A stretch of DNA of 64,000 nt from JBOGNO01 sp050747245 (GTDB lineage Bacteria; Acidobacteriota; Terriglobia; Acidiferrales; UBA7541): the NCBI GenBank assembly GCA_050747245.1, contig JBOGNO010000006.1, positions 1 through 64,000 of the forward strand, given 5' to 3'. Below the pieces are notes generated by a model. It searched no databases. It saw only the letters and a program-made list of their open reading frames with translations, and was not told the origin of the DNA. Below, piece after piece: positions 60,506-64,000 of this stretch. Every line of letters starts with the position of its first letter. Within the stretch, counting starts at the first letter, position 1. The translations under genes and the position numbers were made by a program.

Positions 60506-62023
60506 ATGAAGCTGCTCGCGGAATCGCGCCGGCGTTTTCTGAAGGCTGCAGGTCTCGCCGCCGGAGCATATTTGTTTTCGGCGATCGATATTATCTCTGA
60601 AGCGAACTCCGCTACGCCGCGCAACGTATCCTCCGCTTTGAAAAACGAAACGGAGGCGGCGGATTACACCCTGCACATCAATGCGTCTCCCATAGAAATC
60701 GCACCGCAGCGAATCATCTCCCTCACAACCTACAACGAGCAATTTCCGGGGCCGTTGCTGCGCTTCCAGGAAGGCAAGCGGGTCATCGTGGACGTGCACA
60801 ACGATTCGGATTCTCCCGAACAATTGCACTGGCATGGCCAGAAAGTGCCCGCGAATGTGGACGGCGCCTCGGAGGAAGGCACACCCTTCATTCCTGCGCA
60901 CGGCAAAAGAAGGATCGAGTTTACTCCCCGTCCCGCGGGCTTTCGTTTTTATCACACGCACAGTCGCGCAGGTGCGAATCTGGCCGCGGGAATGTACGGC
61001 GGACAAGTCGGCCCCGTGTACATCGAGCCTAAAAATGAACCCGGGAGATATGATCGCGAACTCTTTCTGCTGCTCAAAGAATTTGAGCCCACATTCAGCC
61101 GCGGCGGCGACATGGCCCAGGATTTTCTCTCCCCTGCGACGCGCGTCAAAGCGCTGGAAGACTCCGGCGAGTCGGCGATGAAAGTTTCGCTTGCAAAGGG
61201 CATGCCGCATGGCTACGAAGTCGGCTATGCGTCGTTCACGATCAATGGACGCATGCTCGGCCACGGAGAACCGATACGCGTGAAACAGGGCGAGCGCATG
61301 CTCTTTCACATCTTGAATGCCAGCGCGACGGAAATTCGCAGCCTGGCGTTGCCGGGCCATTTGTTTGAAGTCCTCGCGCTGGATGGCAATCCAGTGCCGA
61401 ATCCTTGGCGTGTTCCAGTGCTCTGGCTGGGCACCGCGGAACGAATCTCTGCTGTTGTTGAGATGAATCATCCTGGCATTTGGATCCTCGGAGATCTCGA
61501 TAACGATGATCGCCATCATGGCATGGGCATCATCGTCGAATATGCGGGGCGCAAAGGCAAAGCAGAATGGATTGCGCCTCCGCCCTATCGGTGGAATTAT
61601 GCGCACTTTGCGAAAGCGGGCGCGGTTGCTGCTCCGCCGGACGACACGATTGAGATGATGATCGCGAAGGACAATGCCGCCGAAGAAGGATTCAACCGCT
61701 GGACGATCAACGGGGTCGCCTTTTCGATGAGCGGTGAAACGGTTCCGGCGTCCTTCCATCTGAAGCAGGGCAAGCGCTATCGCATCCACATGCGCAATGC
61801 CAGCGACGACATTCATCCCATTCACCTGCACCGTCACAGTTTCGAGCTGACAAATCTGGCGGGAATGCCGACAGCGGGAATCATGAAAGATGTCGTGATG
61901 CTCGGCGGTTATCAGGAAGCCGAGATAGATTTCGTTGCCGACAATCCGGGGCTGACGCTCTTCCATTGTCACCAGCAGCTGCACATGGACTTCGGTTTCA
62001 TGACGCTCTTCGATTACGTGTAG
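60506..62023 (+). CDS. Tat-exported multicopper oxidase
   Basis: 505 residues. Twin-arginine signal SRRRFLKAAGLAAGAYLFSA, then three cupredoxin domains. Copper motifs: QLHWHGQK, FYHTHSRAG, DDIHPIHLHRHSFEL and LFHCHQQLHMDFGFM, holding type 1, 2 and 3 coppers; the residue after the final His-x-x-x-x site (Phe/Met) sets the potential. Oxidation of Cu(I), phenols or Mn(II) are family roles; specificity is open. It follows the DoxX gene by 11 bases. Confidence 0.93.
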   Translation: MKLLAESRRRFLKAAGLAAGAYLFSAIDIISEANSATPRNVSSALKNETEAADYTLHINASPIEIAPQRIISLTTYNEQFPGPLLRFQEGKRVIVDVHNDSDSPEQLHWHGQKVPANVDGASEEGTPFIPAHGKRRIEFTPRPAGFRFYHTHSRAGANLAAGMYGGQVGPVYIEPKNEPGRYDRELFLLLKEFEPTFSRGGDMAQDFLSPATRVKALEDSGESAMKVSLAKGMPHGYEVGYASFTINGRMLGHGEPIRVKQGERMLFHILNASATEIRSLALPGHLFEVLALDGNPVPNPWRVPVLWLGTAERISAVVEMNHPGIWILGDLDNDDRHHGMGIIVEYAGRKGKAEWIAPPPYRWNYAHFAKAGAVAAPPDDTIEMMIAKDNAAEEGFNRWTINGVAFSMSGETVPASFHLKQGKRYRIHMRNASDDIHPIHLHRHSFELTNLAGMPTAGIMKDVVMLGGYQEAEIDFVADNPGLTLFHCHQQLHMDFGFMTLFDYV

Positions 62024-62076
62024 AAATCGCTGCCGTAGACGTTGCAGTCGCATCTCCGGTTTGAAATACTGGCCGA

Positions 62077-62433
62077 ATGTTCAGCGAAGCAGTCCTCGAT
62101 CACTTCAAAAATCCGCGCAACGCGGGCGACTTGCCAAATGCATCGGCGACTGTGGAGGTTTCGAATCCCGTGTGCGGCGACATTCTTCGCTTAGCGGCTC
62201 GAATTGAAAACGGAATCATCGCGGAAGTGCGGTTCAAAGCGCAGGGGTGCGTCACTTCGATTGCATCGAGTTCGATCGTCACGGAATTGATCCGTGGCAA
62301 GTCGCTTTCTGAAGTTCGCGGATTCACCGCGAAAGAAATTTCCGAAGCTCTCGGCGGATTGCCGGCAGCGACATTTCATGGCGCGCAACTCGCGGCCGAT
62401 GCCGTTGCAGCGCTCGTCGCGCAACTGCGTTAA
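62077..62433 (+). CDS. IscU/NifU-N-like iron-sulfur scaffold homologue lacking the third cysteine
   Basis: 118 residues. Cys33 (SNPVCGD with Asp35) and Cys58 (AQGCVTSIASSS) are the first two IscU ligands. The third, Cys in PxxKxHCSxLA, is replaced: PAATFHGAQLAADA has His101-Gly102. IscU normally builds [2Fe-2S] clusters with three Cys and Asp39, so this copy has two Cys plus Asp and His. It converges on a MobA-like gene (their ends overlap by four bases) next to XdhC, which suggests a link with molybdenum-hydroxylase maturation. Clade-specific or degenerate; cannot tell. Confidence 0.85.
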   Translation: MFSEAVLDHFKNPRNAGDLPNASATVEVSNPVCGDILRLAARIENGIIAEVRFKAQGCVTSIASSSIVTELIRGKSLSEVRGFTAKEISEALGGLPAATFHGAQLAADAVAALVAQLR

Positions 62434-63032
62434 GGCTTGACGACATCGGCGAGCGCGCGGCGCAGCGTTTCAGGATCGTTCAAATTCAGCAGGACTCCTT
62501 CTTCTTCTGTCGCGACCGCGAGAATTTCGTCCGGATGATTCCAGACAACTGCGCGAGCGCCGAGTTCGAGAGGCGCGGAGAGCAATTCTTCGTACAGCGT
62601 GCTGCGAAAAATCACCGGATGCCCGCGCTTGGCGCGATGCACAGGAAGGGTGACCGATTTTCCGCTCGCGTCGAACTGCTCGATCAGCTGCGCGACGAGT
62701 TCAGCGGTGATGAGCGGCTGATCCACGAGGCAGAGAAGCAGCCCTTCCGTTGCGTCGCGCGGCAGAGAACGAATCGCGGCTTGAATTGAGGAAAGCTGAC
62801 CGTTCTCCCAATCCTCGTTCACGACGACCGCGGCGGGATCGAGTTTCGCTTCGCGCGCGATCAAATCCGCGTGGGCGCCGAGGACGACGCGAACGAATTC
62901 GATGCGCGGGTGGCGAACGACCTCGAGCAGATGCCCGAGGAACGTCGAGCTCCGGTAGGGCAGCAGCGCCTTGGGGCGGCCCATGCGGCGCGATTCGCCT
63001 CCGGAAAGAATCGCAGCAGCGAGCGGCCTCAA
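62430..63032 (-). CDS. MobA/MocA-like molybdopterin nucleotidyltransferase
   Basis: 200 residues, NTP-transferase fold. Signature AAAILSGGESRRMGRPKALLPY binds the nucleotide, LCLVDQPLITAELVAQ is the Mg site (LVDQP), and PVHRAKRGHPVIFRSTLYEE resembles MocA-type proteins that add CMP to molybdopterin for xanthine-dehydrogenase-family enzymes. It is one base downstream of xdhC on the same strand, a usual pairing in molybdenum-hydroxylase loci. Confidence 0.9.
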   Translation of the reverse strand: MRPLAAAILSGGESRRMGRPKALLPYRSSTFLGHLLEVVRHPRIEFVRVVLGAHADLIAREAKLDPAAVVVNEDWENGQLSSIQAAIRSLPRDATEGLLLCLVDQPLITAELVAQLIEQFDASGKSVTLPVHRAKRGHPVIFRSTLYEELLSAPLELGARAVVWNHPDEILAVATEEEGVLLNLNDPETLRRALADVVKP

Positions 63033-63033
63033 A

Positions 63034-63864
63034 TCAGCGCCGCGTGACGCTGGAGATTTGGCCGACCTGCAGCAGCTTCGAAGGCGCGGCCGTTTGCGCG
63101 TTGCGGCGCACGGCGATCAATTCCGAAGCGATGCTGACGGCGATTTCTTCCGGCGTGAGCGCTCCGATTTCGAGTCCAACGGGCGCGTGCACGCGCTCGA
63201 ATTTCTCGAGAGGGATGCCGGTTTTTTCGAGGGCCTTATAAATTTCGATGACTTTGCGTTTGCTGCCGATCATGCCGATGTACCGCGCTCCGGTTTTCAC
63301 GGCCCATTCGAGGACGTGCATGTCCTCTTTGTGGCCGCGAGTGACGATGAGAAGATACGTCCACGCGCCGGGATGAATTTCCGCGTAGGCTTTTTCGAAG
63401 CTGGTGAAAATTTCGCTGGCCATGGGGAAGCGCTCGGCGTTGGCGAAACTTTCGCGATCGTCAACGACGCCGATTTCAAATCCGGCCTGGTGCGCGACGC
63501 GAGCCGTGGCCACGGAGACGTGTCCGCCGCCAAATAGATAAAGGCGCGGAGAAGGCAGGATAGGCTCTACGAAAATTTCCAGCGTGCCGCCGCAGATGAG
63601 TCCGGTGTCGAAAGTTGGTTCGTTATTCAGATTGAAAACCATTTTGCGCGAGGCTTCGCCGGAGATTACTTCCTTCGCGGCGGCCCAGACTTCGGCTTCG
63701 ACGCATCCGCCGCCGATGGTTCCGGCAATGGAGCCATCTTCGCGAACCAACATGCGCGAGCTTTCGAAGCTGGGGATGGAGCCGTTGACGTGGACGATGG
63801 TCGCGAGGGCTCCGCGCTGGCCGGCGCGCCGCATGCGAACGATTTCCTCAAAGATGTCCATCAC
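63034..63864 (-). CDS. XdhC/CoxI-family molybdenum cofactor maturation protein
   Basis: 276 residues with both XdhC parts. N-terminal XdhC_CoxI holds GGGCVEAEVWAAAKEV. The Rossmann C-domain contains LYLFGGGHVSVATARVAHQA, GVVDDRESFANAERFP, YIGMIGSKRKVIEIYKALEK and GLEIGALTPEEIAVSIASEL. XdhC binds the cofactor and sulfurates it for insertion into molybdenum hydroxylases. No hydroxylase subunit is visible up to the window edge, but one may lie beyond. Confidence 0.93.
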   Translation of the reverse strand: MMDIFEEIVRMRRAGQRGALATIVHVNGSIPSFESSRMLVREDGSIAGTIGGGCVEAEVWAAAKEVISGEASRKMVFNLNNEPTFDTGLICGGTLEIFVEPILPSPRLYLFGGGHVSVATARVAHQAGFEIGVVDDRESFANAERFPMASEIFTSFEKAYAEIHPGAWTYLLIVTRGHKEDMHVLEWAVKTGARYIGMIGSKRKVIEIYKALEKTGIPLEKFERVHAPVGLEIGALTPEEIAVSIASELIAVRRNAQTAAPSKLLQVGQISSVTRR

Positions 63865-63903
63865 GCTGCCTTCTTGATAGCGTAGGCCCGCCGGGGCGCT
63901 GCG

Positions 63904-64000
63904 TCAACCGGCTGGGGGCCAGAGATCGCGGGGCGAGAGCGGGGGCGGTTTGTGATTGATCTCCTCCAGGGATACTTGAGTACCAGAACCTGATTTGAAA
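63904..64000 (-). CDS. C-terminal end of a gene cut by the window
   Basis: The last 31 codons of a leftward frame: FKSGSGTQVSLEEINHKPPP then LSPRDLWPPAG and TGA. The sequence is coherent and Pro-rich, unlike random frames, and lies directly upstream of xdhC, so it should be part of the same operon. I cannot name it from this tail. Confidence 0.4.
   Translation of the reverse strand, partial: FKSGSGTQVSLEEINHKPPPLSPRDLWPPAG

Noticed and set aside
60386..62053. 555-codon open frame opposite the multicopper oxidase
   Set aside because: It is antisense to a gene with full copper motifs; its product is Arg/His-rich with no domain, and arises from codon bias at high GC.
1..64000. CRISPR arrays, insertion sequences, prophage or integrase genes
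   Set aside because: No regularly spaced repeats, transposase or phage motifs found on reading both strands.

Overview
The window looks like a chromosomal segment from a soil-type member of the Acidobacteriota. Supporting signs are an ATPase-less duplicated ABC permease of the acidobacterial ADOP type, an SBBP beta-propeller protein, tandem DUF507 genes, a TonB receptor/YfiR/hybrid-kinase set, moderate-to-high GC content and largely housekeeping content. I see no insertion sequence, prophage or CRISPR array.

Layout. Positions 1-7800 hold an SBBP repeat protein (cut by the window edge), a 52-residue basic protein, a peroxiredoxin-like protein, a CoA-disulfide-reductase-like flavoprotein, a MoxR-type AAA ATPase with its VWA partner, a LON-domain protein, a TPR protein and a hotdog thioesterase. 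Positions 7849-18129 are a tetrapyrrole cluster. hemE-hemN-hemG run leftward, and ccsA/hemX-hemA-hemC-hemD-hemB run rightward from a shared 170-bp control region. hemL converges on hemB with overlapping ends. Together they cover glutamyl-tRNA to protoporphyrin IX; only ferrochelatase is absent from the window.

Positions 18183-29960 hold an amidohydrolase, a CPBP protease, a beta-carbonic anhydrase, a secreted protein of unknown function, the ADOP permease, an aldehyde dehydrogenase, a two-gene redox operon and an OmpA lipoprotein. The redox operon is the most notable locus. A DUF1223 protein is translationally coupled to a 354-residue redoxin + DsbD-N-like fusion whose first active-site position is an in-frame TGA (W-TGA-P-F-C). 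A hairpin with the geometry of a bacterial SECIS follows the TGA, so I read it as a selenoprotein.

Positions 30421-46400 carry a di-haem oxidoreductase, the TonB receptor/YfiR/hybrid-kinase signalling set, tRNA-Asp and tRNA-Val, the DUF507 pair, an M48 protease, a BshB-type deacetylase, small stress/membrane proteins, and a lipid/envelope group (PAP2 phosphatase, PHP phosphoesterase, MGDG-synthase-like glycosyltransferase). Positions 46594-64000 hold a cold-shock protein, an SDR, pyruvate dehydrogenase E1 alpha/beta, a Nudix hydrolase, a corrinoid-binding-like protein and a diguanylate cyclase. They continue with an O-methyltransferase broken by a one-base frameshift, an ECF sigma factor overlapping a double-VOC fusion gene, an SPFH protein, a VOC protein, DoxX, a Tat-exported multicopper oxidase, and an IscU/MobA/XdhC group that suggests a molybdenum hydroxylase maturation locus.

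All calls come from reading the sequence and protein motifs; no database search was run.
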